From NCBI GenBank assembly GCA_963691815.1, contig OY829663.1, positions 5,170,023-5,234,022 on the forward strand: a stretch of 64,000 nucleotides of DNA. The letters run 5' to 3'. This DNA comes from Echiichthys vipera. Taxonomy: Eukaryota > Chordata > Actinopteri > Perciformes > Trachinidae. Numbering within the stretch: the stretch's first letter is position 1; the number at the start of each line of letters is the position of its first letter. The notes below the pieces were generated by a model that did no database searches, was not told where the DNA came from, and saw only the letters and a program-made list of their open reading frames with translations. The position numbers were made by a program, and so were the translations under genes. Positions 50,026 to 63,415 of this stretch are shown here, piece by piece.

Positions 50026-52219
50026 CGTTCGACTCGTATAGGACCAGGCCTATCTCGGCACAATGGCCATAGAGAGCCAACACACATAAACACACAGCTC
50101 GGGTCGTGCAGACATCAGGTCAACATTTTAACTCATGACTAATGACAAATCCCTGCAGTATCAGCGACACCATGGGGTAACGGTGATTAATTATGTTCTG
50201 CCTCTGTGAGACAAATGTGGCCATAGGAAGACATGCATGGAAGTGATCTCACATCAACACATGCTTTGCTCCAACGTCAGGACTTTTGTACAAGAAAGTG
50301 CTGCTACAGTGTCGTTACGGTCGTTCCCCGGCTGCAATGACGATTCAGAGACACCGTACAAGAGTGCAGATGAGGAAGACCAAGATACATTGATCAATCA
50401 GAGCAGACTGAGCTTTTTCAGGAGGGGGGAGAATACAGGTACATTCAGACCGACAGAATGAGAAAACAAGATGCTTTTTGAACATTAAAGCATGAAAACA
50501 TGTTCAAGTAGTAACCCAAAATACCAGTATGGTATGGTAAATGAGCATAATTCTTTCAGTTCCCCTGTTTTCAGCAGGTCAAAGGTTAAATTAACGCTAA
50601 AAGTAGTAAGATGCTATTGATCTGTTCAAACCAGAAAGGCTTTAGCAAAAATAAAATGTATTGTAATGTTTAACTGTTGCGTAATTGTTTCATCGATCAA
50701 AAGATGTTTCCTCTTGGTGTGCTCAGTTTATCCTGACGTAAAAACACGACATTTTCACTCTTCTTCTAAAGCTCATCGAAGGCCGGACTCCAGCAACTGC
50801 ACCGTAATAAGTCATCAGTCAGGATTTATTGGGCTAATCCTTCATTATCTCCATCTGTAAGAGGAGCTTACGATTCGGATGTACCGGCCCTGAAATGCTC
50901 TCTGCCCGTCCTGAAGCCGGGATTAACAGCAGGTGATTCCTCTGTACATGGTTTTAAAAGACTAACAAAAGCTGATGATGTCCAAAGGTTTAATAGTTTG
51001 GCTCTCTGGTGGCGTCTTCACAGTACCATGAACATTCACTGTCTCTCCTCCTCCTCCTCCTCCTCCCTGCCGGCGCGTCTGCTCCGAACGGAAACGGCAA
51101 ACTCAGGAATAATGTCACTATCAGCAGCAAAGATGCCAGTCAGTTACAATATTTCCATGTTCACTCGCTCATCATTTACTCCTTCCTGGTCCCTTTTTTT
51201 CATCCGTTATGTTTTTCTCTCATCAATCTCTCCGTCTGTATGCTGCCACTGCTAATGCCACCCCCTGCAGCCAACTGCAACTTAGTGCACACAACCGTGA
51301 AACTGCAGTTAATCAAGTTGTGGGTAAGCGTGTGTTACTGTCCTCCACAGGGGAGAAACAACATTGCACTATTAGAGAGATGAACACAAGTATGGCCTCA
51401 GGGGATTATCGGAGAATGGAGTCTCATTTCATGTATGATCATTTCTTGTTGAACTGACGACCTGCAGCCATAAATGAAAACAAACGTCTTAGGAATTTGT
51501 CTGAATTAGAGCTATTAATCCCATTTATTTTGCCATTAATCGTTATTAAATGTCAGAAAATTGTGAATTTTGCTCGTTTTGTCCGACAAACAAGTCTAAA
51601 ACTAAAACAGAGAAGACACCAAACACCATTTTTGCAACAAAAAAATGACAAACAATGAATCGACTGCGGGAATTGCAAACTACTGTTCATACTGGCGTGT
51701 GCGGAAGATTTATGCACACATGAAAATAATAATAATACATGAAAATAATATTAATAATAATAAGCTTGATTTGTATTCCACAACGTGCTTTACAACAGCA
51801 AGATAAAACAGATTCCACTAAATTACATTAAAATAAGAACATATGGAACAAAAGCATAAACACACACACACGTACATGCATAAGCCTACACACAAACACA
51901 CAAAAATAATATGAAAAAACAAAGGTATCTCAATATGACAAGAAGGCCAACACATTCATTGATATTAAAAAAATAATTGCTGATTAGTTTTCTGTCCTTG
52001 GACTAATCATCGCAGCTCTACATTTTTACAAAAACATGCTCCTGTCGTATCATGAACACAGAAGACAACAGTGACAGATGGAGCCTTTAAACACAATCAC
52101 TCACAATCACACACAAAAACACTATAAATGACTCGAATACGGCGGTTCCACAGGGAACACTTTGCAAAGAAGCAGAGCTGATCAAAATGTGAGGCATACA
52201 GCAAACACTCCTGTTTGAC

Positions 52220-52370
<151 letters not shown>

Positions 52371-52739
52371 AGCTCGTATGTCGGCATGAATCCAAATGTG
52401 GACAGTTGGTTGTGTTTGTTTGTGCCTAATGGATCAGGGATGGGCAGTAAAAGCCCAACGACAGGAAGTGTGAGGCAAGCGAGCGTAGCTGCCAGTTTCT
52501 ACGGAAAGAGTCGTTCACACTGAAGTCAGAACTAATCCTTTGTTCAAGAACAAGAGAAAGAAACAAAGAAAAACTTTACATGCACAAATGATGTTTGCTA
52601 TGTTTCCTGTGGTGTCTGGGTCCCTCTGGTGGTCATGCACACACATTATCCACTCATGTATTCAGGATGGGCAAGATGGGTGCAACGCAATTTTAAACCC
52701 TGAAGTTACAGGCCTAATACATCCTATAGAAGCTCATTT

Positions 52740-52900
52740 ACGATGTGGTCATTTTGTTTCTCTTTGTGGTCATTTTACATGAATTTTTAATCATTCTGTG
52801 ATTGTCTTTGTTGTCATTTTTTGTCTCTATGTCGTTGTTTTGTGTCCATTTTCAGTCATTTAGCATATCTTCGTGGTTGTTTTGCATCCCTGTAGTAATT
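52740..52900. repeat. Degenerate about 20-bp tandem repeat
   Basis: The units tttgtttctctttgtggtca, ttttgtctctatgtcgttgt and ttttgtgtccattttcagtc make the same family as 13490-13830. Confidence 0.55.
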
Positions 52901-53351
52901 TTTCATAGTCAGTTACACACAAAGTTTCAAGTCTCCATTTTGAATCAAAGGAAGACTTATTTCTGAAATAAAAGTTGCTGAATTTCAGGCTTAAAAGAGA
53001 CTGACTCATTCATCAATGATCTGAGGAATTTCCAAGAAGATACAGACTCAATCACATCGCCCTGAAACGTAATGAATGCTGGAAGGTTTAGTGGCTTTTT
53101 AGTTGAGTTTGGTTTTGTCAGAATTCAAAATGAATTTCTTTTAAATGCGTGCTTACAATCTGACACCTGGTTGCTACGTTTACATAAAGGTTGAAGAGCA
53201 AGAACTCAGGTTACATGATTATAAATCCTGCGTATTAAAGTGTGAAAGGAAACAACAGCAATGAGAGTTTTCCTTCTCTGAACTGGAGTCAGCGCGAGAC
53301 AAGGGAGTATTAGGAGATCTAAAAGTGTGTCTCAGTGTGTACTACTTAGAG

Positions 53352-53553
53352 CATGGGTGTCAAACTGATCCAGTAAAGGGCCGTGTAGCTGCAGGTTTTC
53401 ATTCCAACCAATCAAAAACACACCTGGTCCAACAAATCAACTGTGTGAAGACAGTTCAGGTGATTGAGTAAGTCGAGTCAGGTGTGTTTTTGATTGGTTG
53501 GAATGAAACCTGCAGCCACAGCGGCCCTTTACTGGATCACTTTGACACCCATG
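53352..53553 (+). mobile_element. hAT-type MITE with intact target duplication
   Basis: This 202-bp palindromic element begins catgggtgtcaaactgatcc and ends ggatcactttgacacccatg. The arms pair over about 75 bp around a short loop. The 8-bp acttagag lies on both sides (53344-53351 and 53554-53561), the hallmark of hAT insertion. No coding capacity. Confidence 0.88.
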
Positions 53554-55089
53554 ACTTAGAGGATTTGATATTTTTGGTGTATACATCTTATGTGTAGTAT
53601 ATATGATATGATATGTGTACTAGTTGCAGTTCCTTTTCCGACCACGTAGAGGCAGTATCGCCTTGAGAGAAAACAGAATCCCGGTGTAGAAGCAGGTGGA
53701 TTACATTACTTTTAAGAGATTTTATCCTTGTTTCAAAGCTTTGTGCCCTCTGCTGTGGTATGGTGTAATATTCTTACTGATAGGAGAGATAAATGTAGGT
53801 TATTGTGTTATTCTACCATGTATTTTATTCTCTTTCTTTGTAAGATACAGTCTTGCTTTTCACTTTTACGATTAATACTTGCCTTTGGTTGACACAGCTT
53901 TACTCCTGTAAATTAGACCTGTGGTTTCACTTTAACATGTAAATGTATCCTTCAAATGCTGGTTTAGATCTTATGTTTAACTCAGGTTTGACTGCACATT
54001 TTCATGCACCGACCCCAGCAGGCCCTCATTACTGGTGTGCTGTAAATAGATTCAAATTGCAGTGGATGTCAAATTTAATATGGCGTGTGTTGAAGTTAGT
54101 GCTTAATTAGAAAATAGAGCTCAGACCTGTTTCACTGAAGTCTCTGAATGGTAGCCATCTCTTCTGGTGTCCCTTTTCATTACATATTACTTTTCAACAT
54201 ACAACTTGTGTAAATGTGTTCTTCCTCTTTAAATTTCCATTGTGAGTGGATGTGATCTGCACTCGACATTTTTGTTTCCAAGCCATGAATGTGCAACTTT
54301 TTCAGCTGATGGTCTAAATGAAATATCCACATGGTGAAATCTATTTTACCTGTGAATTAACTACCTGACAGATCAAATAGACTGAGTATTTTCCCATTTT
54401 TTAAAGTACTTTAATGCAAAAATGAACATATCATGGGATGATAAGAATGTAAAGTGACGTCCAAATGGCGTTAATATTGCCTTAATGCAGTTCAGCAGGT
54501 TTTTCAATGTAAAAAATATATATTTGTGTACTTTTTAACCATGCCTATGGTAGTTGAAAGTGCAACGCCTTGGAGCCTGTAGCAGCCTCCTCAAGGGAAC
54601 ATGGGTGTGGGCCGGTCCTCTGAAATTCAATTTGCAAGGAGCGAGCAAAGGGTCGAGTAGTCTATTCTGATTCTATTCTCTTTCAGTATCACTCTGACCG
54701 AGAGGAAAACCCTCTCTGAAGCTGTATTGTGTTGTGGTTTGCACAAGAGTGCCTTCATGGGTTTAGTCAGATTCCTAAACCTCCTTTGACCGCAGGAGGA
54801 AAACAGGAGAGAGTGGTGGAAATCGGGAGGATTGGAAGTATGTGTCTTTGTGTAAGTGAAAAACAATGTGAACACGTTCTCCTGAAGCACTGAACTTGGA
54901 TCAAAGTTATTCCTGAAGTGTATTTCAGAGTGCACAGAGCAGCATGTGGGTCGAGGATTACAACAACATCAGGGCTTTAGCATCTGATGTCCCATCAAAG
55001 TCTCCTAATGGAATTACTCTAATGTGATTTTATATGGCTCGCTCGCATAGTCCTGTGTGGTTCCTTTAAACCGTCCGGAGCTCAGTGAA

Positions 55090-55738
55090 AAAAAAAAACA
55101 TGTCGTGAAGGAGTTCAAGGACCTCGGGATAATGTTCACGAGTGAGGGGACGATGGTGATAGTTTGGCCGGAGGATTGGAGCAGCGGGGGCGGTGTTGCA
55201 GTCCCTCTACCGCACCGTTGTGACGAAAAGAGAGCTGAGGGAGGCAAAGCTCTCGATCTACTGGTCAATCTTAGTTCCTACCCTCACCTGTGGTCATGAA
55301 AGCTGGGTCAGGACCGAAAGAACGAGGTCACCGGGTACAAGCGGCCGAAAGGTGTTTTCTCAGGAGGGTGGCTGGAGTCTCCCTTAGAGAGAGGGGGAGA
55401 AGTTCAGCATCCGTGAGGAACTCGGAGTAGAGCCGCTGCTCCTTTGCGTTGAAAGGAGCCAGTTGAGGTGGTTCAGGATCATCTAGTAAGGATGAACCCT
55501 GGGCGCCTCCCTAGGGAGGTGTTCCAGGCACGTCCAGCTGGGAGGAGGCCTCAGGGAAGACCCAGGACCAGGTGGAGAGATTATGTCTCAACACTGGCCT
55601 GGGAACGCCGCGGGATCCCCCAGTTAGAGCTGGTTAATGTGGCCCGGGAAAGGGAAGTTTGGGGTCCCCTGCTAAAGCTGCTGCCCCTGCGACCCGACCC
55701 CGGATAAGAGGCTGAAAATGAGATGAGATGTCCATCTT
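55090..55738 (+). mobile_element. Non-LTR retrotransposon 3' end, longest copy
   Basis: The plus strand carries the longest copy of this family (about 640 bp). It includes an upstream reverse-transcriptase-ORF segment (KEFKDLGIMFTSEGTMV, then ...SLYRTVVTKRELREAKLSIY) broken into different frames, followed by HLVRMNPGRLPREVFQARPA and the EREVWGPLLKLLP end. The tail is atgagatgagatg. Frame breaks show it is inactive. Confidence 0.85.
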
Positions 55739-56420
55739 GTTGGTCAAATCTCATGATATTCCAGCAGGCATTATGTCCCACCACAACATCCTGGTTCAAC
55801 AGGAAAGAGCATCAAATTAGATGCAATTAGGTTCCTCTCAACATGCGGCTTCATTATGACTCCGAGCTGCACTTAGAAACTTCATAAAGCTTAATGTGAG
55901 TACTAAGTGAACTTCTTATCTCTAAATATCTAATAACAACTCCCAACAGACGTCTGGACACTATTTTATGCTACTTTATACTTCTAAACTGAGTAATCTG
56001 AGTACTCCCTCCCCCTCTGGTACAAACAACAACGTACTGCACTCAAAGAGGCACAAATATATGCTGATGAGGTAAGAAAAAGAAAAGAAAGGCTTTGCTA
56101 GTGCCAGATAATACAATCATCCCAAGACAATACTCGAAAGCTGCACTAGAAGCAAATAAAACCATCTCTTTGCAGATTTTCTTCACTGGTTTTAAGGACG
56201 TAATGCAGAATAAACTGATGTTGTGGTTCCCTGCATCCGTGTGATTTTTCTCTACGAGCCTCTTTGAGCAATATCAAGTTCCTTTTGTTCCTTATCTTGT
56301 CACAACACCAGTAAACCTGCTGATTGTTGAGCCTTATCACAAAGAACAGGAGACATGGATGTGGTGTCGTTAAACAGCACTGCTCCTGCAGTTGACAACC
56401 GCGTTCACCTCTGTTTGTTC

Positions 56421-56422
<2 letters not shown>

Positions 56423-56515
<93 letters not shown>

Positions 56516-56637
56516 ACATACGACCTTTTGACACAGATGAACGACATGGATCCTAGGCCGCAAGATACTGCTGCCCTTCAGTCTTCAAACCCTAAATTAC
56601 TGCAATACTGTTTGAGCTGGTGTTGTTATTACCTTGT

Positions 56638-56696
<59 letters not shown>

Positions 56697-56705
56697 TGTG
56701 TGTGT
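56423..56705. repeat. Two (TG)n microsatellites
   Basis: Pure tracts at 56423-56512 and 56640-56705, same orientation. Confidence 0.94.
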
Positions 56706-57811
56706 CATCGTTTTCCTGATAACAAGAAATGTCCAATAAAAATATATCGGCTGATACTGTTCTGTTTGTTTTTACATTATTTAGCGTCTCAGTAGTTTTT
56801 ACAGCTAAACAACAAACTTTTTTTTAATCAGAGATAAAGAAATCTTTACATTTGAACATTTAATCACAACATATAATCATTTAAATCTGTGTAGATGACT
56901 ACAAATAAAACAAAACTTACCAAAAAATAATTGTGTCACAGTAGACTCTGGAGATTTCGCAGGATTTATTTTTATTTTATTTCTTATTATATTTTATTAT
57001 TAAAGGTTTAAAGTGGCTTATTCTACATTAGGAGTACACAGAATGTAAAAATGTATATTTCGGCAGTGCAATTTTCATTTTACAATAATTAGTGTCACAG
57101 ATTGGGTCATGGTGTTGAATAGAGTTAGTTGTGGGTTATTAATGTCAAATTAAATAAAAAAAATGTAATTAAAATATTATTAGCCAACTCAAATTTACAT
57201 AAAATGCATTTTTTAAAATGTCGATTACTATATTTAAATCACAAAATCCCCAAACAGCATTTTCTCATGTTGCATGTTCCTGTGTTCATGTATCAGAGCA
57301 TATCTTATTCATGATTATCATCAGTATCCTCCTCATAAATCCAGTGGGGCTCTTACAAAGACATGTGACAGTGCAGCCCCTCGAGGCGACGCTCAGCTGT
57401 CACAGAAGAGCTCTTATTGTTCAGACGTAACATGGCCTCTCTCTGTCTGATATCATCTCCCTCTCTCTGCAGCCTCTGTCGCTCTCACACACGTTATTTC
57501 TCCCTCTTGCACCACGTCAAAGCAGAACCGGGATATCTGACACGTTGTAAATGGACTTAAAAACTAGATAAGCAGACATACAAGTGCATGCAGTAGTTCT
57601 CTCATATTAGATTAAATACTATTATTCAAGTGGCTGTTGGATGATGGTTGCAGTCGGCTGGCCTGCAGGATTAGATCATGTTTGAGGCAGTTTGGGTGTG
57701 GTCGGCCCAGACAGTCCATAATAAAAGAGTAGAGTAGAGCAGAAGAGTAGACATTATACAAGTCCCTTCCCTTTGTGCTCCAATAGATCTGCAGCTGATT
57801 GATTCTCAAAT

Positions 57812-58116
57812 GTCATCTCATCTCATCTCATCTCATCTTGAGCCTCTTATCCGGGGTCGGGTCGCGGGGACAGCAGCTCTAGCAGTGGACCCCAAACTTC
57901 CCTTTCCCGGGCCACATTAACCAGCTCTAACTGGGGGATCCTGAGGCGTTCCCAGGCCAGTGTGGAGATATAATCTCTCCACCTGGTCCTGGGTCTTCCC
58001 CGAGGCCTCCTCCCAGCTGGACGTGCCTGGAACACCTCCCTAGGCAGGCGCCCAGGGTTCATCCTTACTAGATGCCCGAACCACCTCAACTGGCTACTTT
58101 CAACGCAAAGGAGCAT
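57812..58116 (-). mobile_element. Non-LTR retrotransposon 3' fragment
   Basis: This is a 3' copy of the same family, with a four-unit (ATCTC) tail at 57812-57836 and the LRWFGHLVRMNPGRLPREV... reading frame intact for about 85 codons. It is 5'-truncated at caaaggagc. Confidence 0.85.
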
Positions 58117-60599
58117 GAGATAAATGATTATGGGTTAAAGCAGCTGACAGAGGTGTAAATAGATCCAGAGAGCCAGTCTGTGGATAATTACAGAACAAAA
58201 AAGTATTGCTGTATTCACAAATCAACAACAGCTGGAGAGAGAAACCAAAAGAAACCCGTCAACAGCAGCGAACTGCCTTTCACACAGAGGTCCTCCTAAT
58301 TGTTTCTAATTGGACACAAATCTCATCAGGACCAATCAAGGAGGCTGGACTCAGCGACACGGTGCTATGCGAGGATTATGTGTGTTATCGCCATGGAGAC
58401 GCTGGTATGTGAGGACACTTCAACACTTAAATAACACATTTCATTTGCACAACACAGTTTTATCAACACGTCTTTGTATGTACATTGTTGTTTTATATCA
58501 CTCTTGGGTGTATTTCCATTTTATCTTGTTGTAACGGTCGGATGAGACTTCACTGAAGTCAGGAAATGTTTTTATTGCGGTTTTAACCTCGTAAGGTACT
58601 TTGTTCTCAGCATAAGTGAAGTTTATTCTTCATCTTCTAATTATTATTATTGTTAAAATACACTATTGTACACATCACATGACCAGTGTTGTACTTACAT
58701 TTACAGTATATAATATTATATATGAGTAATTTAAGTGATACAATCCACTATAACAGCATATAATATATATATATTGCACCTTATAGCTCATACTATACTG
58801 TACTAAATCATACAATACAATAAAGTGAGTATAAAACATTACTATTTTGCTATATTAATACTGATATCACAGAATATCATTACCTAATCCCAGTTTATAT
58901 TATCTTATGTTTTATAATACTATACTTTTAATAAAATAGATACAGGTCAACCACCTCTGTAATGACCAACCACCATGTCATGTTTATATCTGCCTGTTTG
59001 GATATTTACTTATTTAAGGGTAAATGTCTGTCTGTCTGAGGTCAACCTCGGTCTCCTGCTGGCGCTCTGCCAGCTGTCTCCTAGGCAACCGGATACACGA
59101 GCCACAAATAGCAGCTCTGAGCCGAGTATTCCTTCGCCGTGCCGGGGTCATATCAAACCACATCACGCCTCTTTCACATTTCAAATCACTTCGCAGCAAC
59201 AATTAGATCTCATTGAGGAACGGGAGAACTCTCCTTTGTCATAACTTATAGTATTTATTAATTGTTTATGTGACTTTATTACAGTATTTTAGATTATGTG
59301 AAAAATAATCAAATAAAGCCTTAAATATACATTTAAATGGTAAAGTTTGCAAAAATATCAAACAGGATGAACTTTGTTTAGTTGGAAATCAAACACTTTT
59401 TGGTTTTGGACCAAAAAATAAATAATTAAAGACGTCACCTTTGGTCCCTGATGAGCTGTGAGTGGTCATTTTTTTGTTATTTTCATATTTTTTACAGACA
59501 AAAGAGGTGTTTTATTCATGTTTTTACGTGTGAAACATGCAACAACCACGTGTCTGTACCGTCATATATCAATGTACTGTAAGAATTCATCATATGTGAA
59601 ATGCTGTTTCACAAATTCTGACATTTCACGTGTAAAATATCTCAAAATCTCATATTTACTGTTGTTTTAAGGTGAAGCCACGACCTGAACATTATATGAA
59701 CATTACATTATATCACATGCCTCGGCAGTGGATCACTTTAAGTCCTAAAGTCTTCAGGGATAATTTACTTTCTATATATAGAAATATATAGTAATTCTAT
59801 ATACAGTAGGCTTTTAGGGTTGCAGCTCATTTATCCTTATTGGCTGTTACCAAGGCAACCGCTACTTATCCAAGGGTACACAGGAAATAAGAGAAAACAG
59901 TTCACCTGAAAACTGACTTTCCCTCTGCAGAACATTTTATTTGTATATAGCTAAATTTCCTGAACAACAAACATAGTTTTTCTTTTATTTAAACACTGGA
60001 AATCATCGTGTGACCCTTCTGTGGGGCCTGAGCCCCAGGTTGGGAACCACTGATAGGTTGTAAAGCGAATTGTCATCTGTGTAGAGCTGCAACTATTTAC
60101 ATTTAAGTGATTTTCAAGCAAAAACACCTCATATTTTGCTGCTTACAGCCTCTGAATGTGATGATTTGTTGCCTTTCTTTGTCATATATGAGCAGACTGG
60201 ATGTCTTTTGAACTGTTGGTTAAATAAAATAAGATATTTAAATACATTAACTTGGGTTGTTGGAAATGTTTTTCATTTAAGTTACAGCCTAAGATCTATG
60301 TATTGAATACTCATGGAAGCAAATGTTTTATTTGATATTTTACAACCACAGCACTTAATCCAATAAGAAAATCATGCATGTTTAATAACTTCTGGGTCTA
60401 TTTTGTCCCTATTTAACCCAAGCGCAAGCAGTATGTTTCTATTTTTAACCAAGTAACAAGATGACATTACATTCAATACATATTTAAGGCTACGACAACA
60501 CTGAAAGCCCCATTGATCGCTCCTTAAGAATCATGTGAAATTACACTTTCATGTGGTCGTCTTTGGAGAACACACACACTCTTCTCGTCTGTGTGTCCT

Positions 60600-60650
60600 C
60601 GCGTGCGTGTGTGCGTGTGTGTGTGTGTGCGTGTGTGTGCATGTGTGCGT
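60600..60650. repeat. Imperfect (TG)n microsatellite
   Basis: gcgtgt-interrupted; a CA tract lies at 60767-60786 and a TGCG-rich tract at 61585-61640. Confidence 0.85.
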
Positions 60651-62089
60651 GTTGAAGCTGTACTCTAATCCATGTGGAATGAAAACCCTCTCTGACATTA
60701 TTAAAGGTTAATTAGACATGAACTTCCCATTATAGATACTGATAGCTCATACTAATCCATGCATTCACACACACACACACACACACGTGCAGCATGTATT
60801 TTTTCACACACTCAACAGGACGCTGCCTCTTCAGGACGGGAATCCTGACCTCACTCTGGTGGACATATGCAAATGACCCGGGTGTTGACACCTTGGCTGG
60901 CTGTCATGGCAACACATCAAGTACAGCATGCATGTGGCCACTGGCAGAGGGAAGATGGGGTGAAGAGGAGGAGGGTAAAGAAAGGATGGAAGGAAGAGGT
61001 AATAATAAAAAAAATGAATAAGAAATGGGGAAGTGAAGGGAAAACGGAAGCACCGGTGATGAGGAGAGAGATAAAGGAGACAGGAAGTGAGAAGATGATG
61101 AAGGAGGGAAAGCAGCTAATGATGTTATAAACTAGGCTATCGAGTCTCCAGGTGAACATCTTTTTTTCTGTCTGTTAGGTACGATGATTTTATCCCTTAT
61201 AAGATATATTTTTCTTCATAGGGTTAGGGTTAAGGGTCTTGTTTACCAAATTTGAAAGGTCTATGCGCCATCAAAACGTGAGCAGGACAGAAAGCATGAA
61301 GGTCACAACAAGGTTGAATTTAGATGCAGACGCACTAACATTAATATTTTTAGTGGCTGTATTAACATTTGGATTTTCTGAGTACATAGTCAGCTCAGAA
61401 AAGTGGTGAACTGTGTAATGAAATACTTTTATTGTACGAGTGCTGTTTTTGTGCTGATTACATGGATATTGGTTTGTGTGTGTGCATAAGTGACAGAGAC
61501 TGAAACCGAGAGAACTGCTCGCTACTTTGATGGTGTCCTGGTTGTTATGGGATGCTATTCATAAGGCACACTAAACAAGCAGAATGTGTGTGTGTGTGCG
61601 TGCGTCTGTGCGTGCGTGCGTGCGTGAGTGCGTGCGTGCGTGTTTGCTACCTGCATCCTTAGCTGTAGTGGTGTAACATGACATGAGTGATGGTGGCACC
61701 ACTAAGTGTAAGCATACACAGAGTTTACGAGTAAAACAAACACACAAACACAGACACACATGCAGACAATGATGACGTGCTTATCTCAGTGTGTGTGAGG
61801 AACAGTCTGGGTATTTCCAGCAGGCGACCTGCCAGTACTCTCAATGTTCTTGTCCAAAAACCCTCTGCCTTCTGCCTTTCCTCACATCCTAACAGCACTT
61901 GTTCCTCTTCCTTCCTTTATTACGCTATCATTCACCATTTTTACTTCATCATCTGACTTTTAATGCATGAGCCTTAAAGTAGCCTAGCATCAGCCTGACG
62001 CAGGCAGATTCCTTTAGTGACTAAGAGCAGACTTTCCAGTTATTGATGTTAAAAGGTTTGACATTTGGGGAAATTTGCTTAATCTGCTT

Positions 62090-62730
62090 TCTTGCAGAGA
62101 GTTAGCTGATAAGATTGATATCGTAAACTATAGCCACCAACCGCCAATAGCTTAGCTTAGCTCAGAGTGAATTAAAATGGCTGAAAAAGTTAGCTGATGT
62201 GTATTGATAAACAGTTAAGTTAGCTAAAAGTACTGGATCAACAGTTGAAATTGTTAGCTAAAGCACAATATATAATACTAAAACAGCTAGCTAAATGTCA
62301 CAGATAAACAGTCAAAACAGTTAGCTTAAACTAATGGACGGACAGTTTGCTGATGGATAAAGTTGAAATTGTTAGCTAAAACTATTGGATGCACTAGTTA
62401 ATAGTACTGGATAAATAGCAATGCACTTAAACAATTCAATAAGTTAGCTTAAAGTATCAGATAAACAGCTGAATTAGTTAAAAGTATTGGTTTTAACAAT
62501 GGACAAAAATAGCTAGTTGAACTAATGGATAAACAGATGAAACATTTGGCTAAAAGTAGCCGAGGACATTGCATTTATTGAAACAGTTAAAACTAAAAGG
62601 TAAACAGTTGAAGTAGTTAGCTAAATTGGAGTTTAAACATTTAGCTAAATTTGGTTTAGTATTGAACAGTTAGCTAAAAGTACTGAATTTAGTTGAAACA
62701 GTCAGCTAAAACTATTGAATAAACAAGAGT
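62090..62730. repeat. GTTAGCTAAA degenerate tandem array
   Basis: About 640 bp with many copies of gttagctaaa, each followed by agtactggataaacagttg-like text, in loose units of 25-45 bp. The array resumes at 63427-63475 after an insertion of about 700 bp. Confidence 0.75.
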
Positions 62731-62732
62731 GT

Positions 62733-62991
62733 ACCTATGTTCCCCGGGTCCTATGTTCCCGCTTTGTTTGTAATGGGGTAACATCAGACCCTTATTTTGA
62801 AAAAAGGTCAGATGTTCCCCAGTCTGTTATTTTTTCTCCGAATAGTCCCAAATTCCACAGAAAATAGGCCTCTGTAGACCATTATGTAGACCCTAACACT
62901 ACCCCATAACCCTGACCCTAACCTTAACCCCTAACCCTAAGAAAATGCCGAATTAAATCAGCGAAGGCTCATGGGACCGGGGAACATAGGG
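62733..62991 (+). mobile_element. Short TIR element (MITE)
   Basis: Ends cctatgttccccgggtcc and gggaccggggaacatagg are near-perfect inverted repeats 259 bp apart. The interior has ccctaaccctaa-like runs (62885-62940). No coding potential. Confidence 0.65.
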
Positions 62992-62995
62992 ATCT

Positions 62996-63415
62996 CATCT
63001 CATTTCATCTTCATCCACTTATCTGGGGTCGGGTCGCGGGGGCAGCAGCTTAAGCAGGGGACCCCAAACTTCCCTTTCCCGGGCCACATTAACCAGCTCT
63101 AACTGGGGGATCCTGAGGCGTTCCCAGGCCAGTGTGGAGATCTAATCTCTCCACCTGGTCCTGGGTCTTCCCCGAGGCCTCCTCCCAGCTGGACGTGCCT
63201 GGAACACCTCCCTAGGGAGGCGCCCAGGGTTCATCCTTACTAGATGATCCTGAACCACCTCAACTGGCTCCTTTCAACACAAAGGAGCAGCGGCTCTACT
63301 CCGAGTTCCTCACGGATGCTGAACTTCTCCCCCTCTCTCTAAGGGAGACTCCAGCCCCCCTCCTGAGGAAACCCATTTCGTCCGCTTGTACCCGTGACCT
63401 CGTTCTTTCGGTCAT
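62996..63415 (-). mobile_element. Non-LTR retrotransposon 3' fragment in a tandem array
   Basis: A copy of the RWRDYIS family starts with ctcatctcatttcatc and extends to the ...gtgacctcgttctttcgg segment. It lies directly beside a TIR element (62733-62991). Together they interrupt a GTTAGCTAAA-type tandem array. Confidence 0.82.

Noticed and set aside
55468..55707. Conserved 79-residue frame as a host gene (also 819-1058 and 57847-58116)
   Set aside because: Repeated five times in the window with simple-repeat tails; it is the C-terminal end of a non-LTR retrotransposon.
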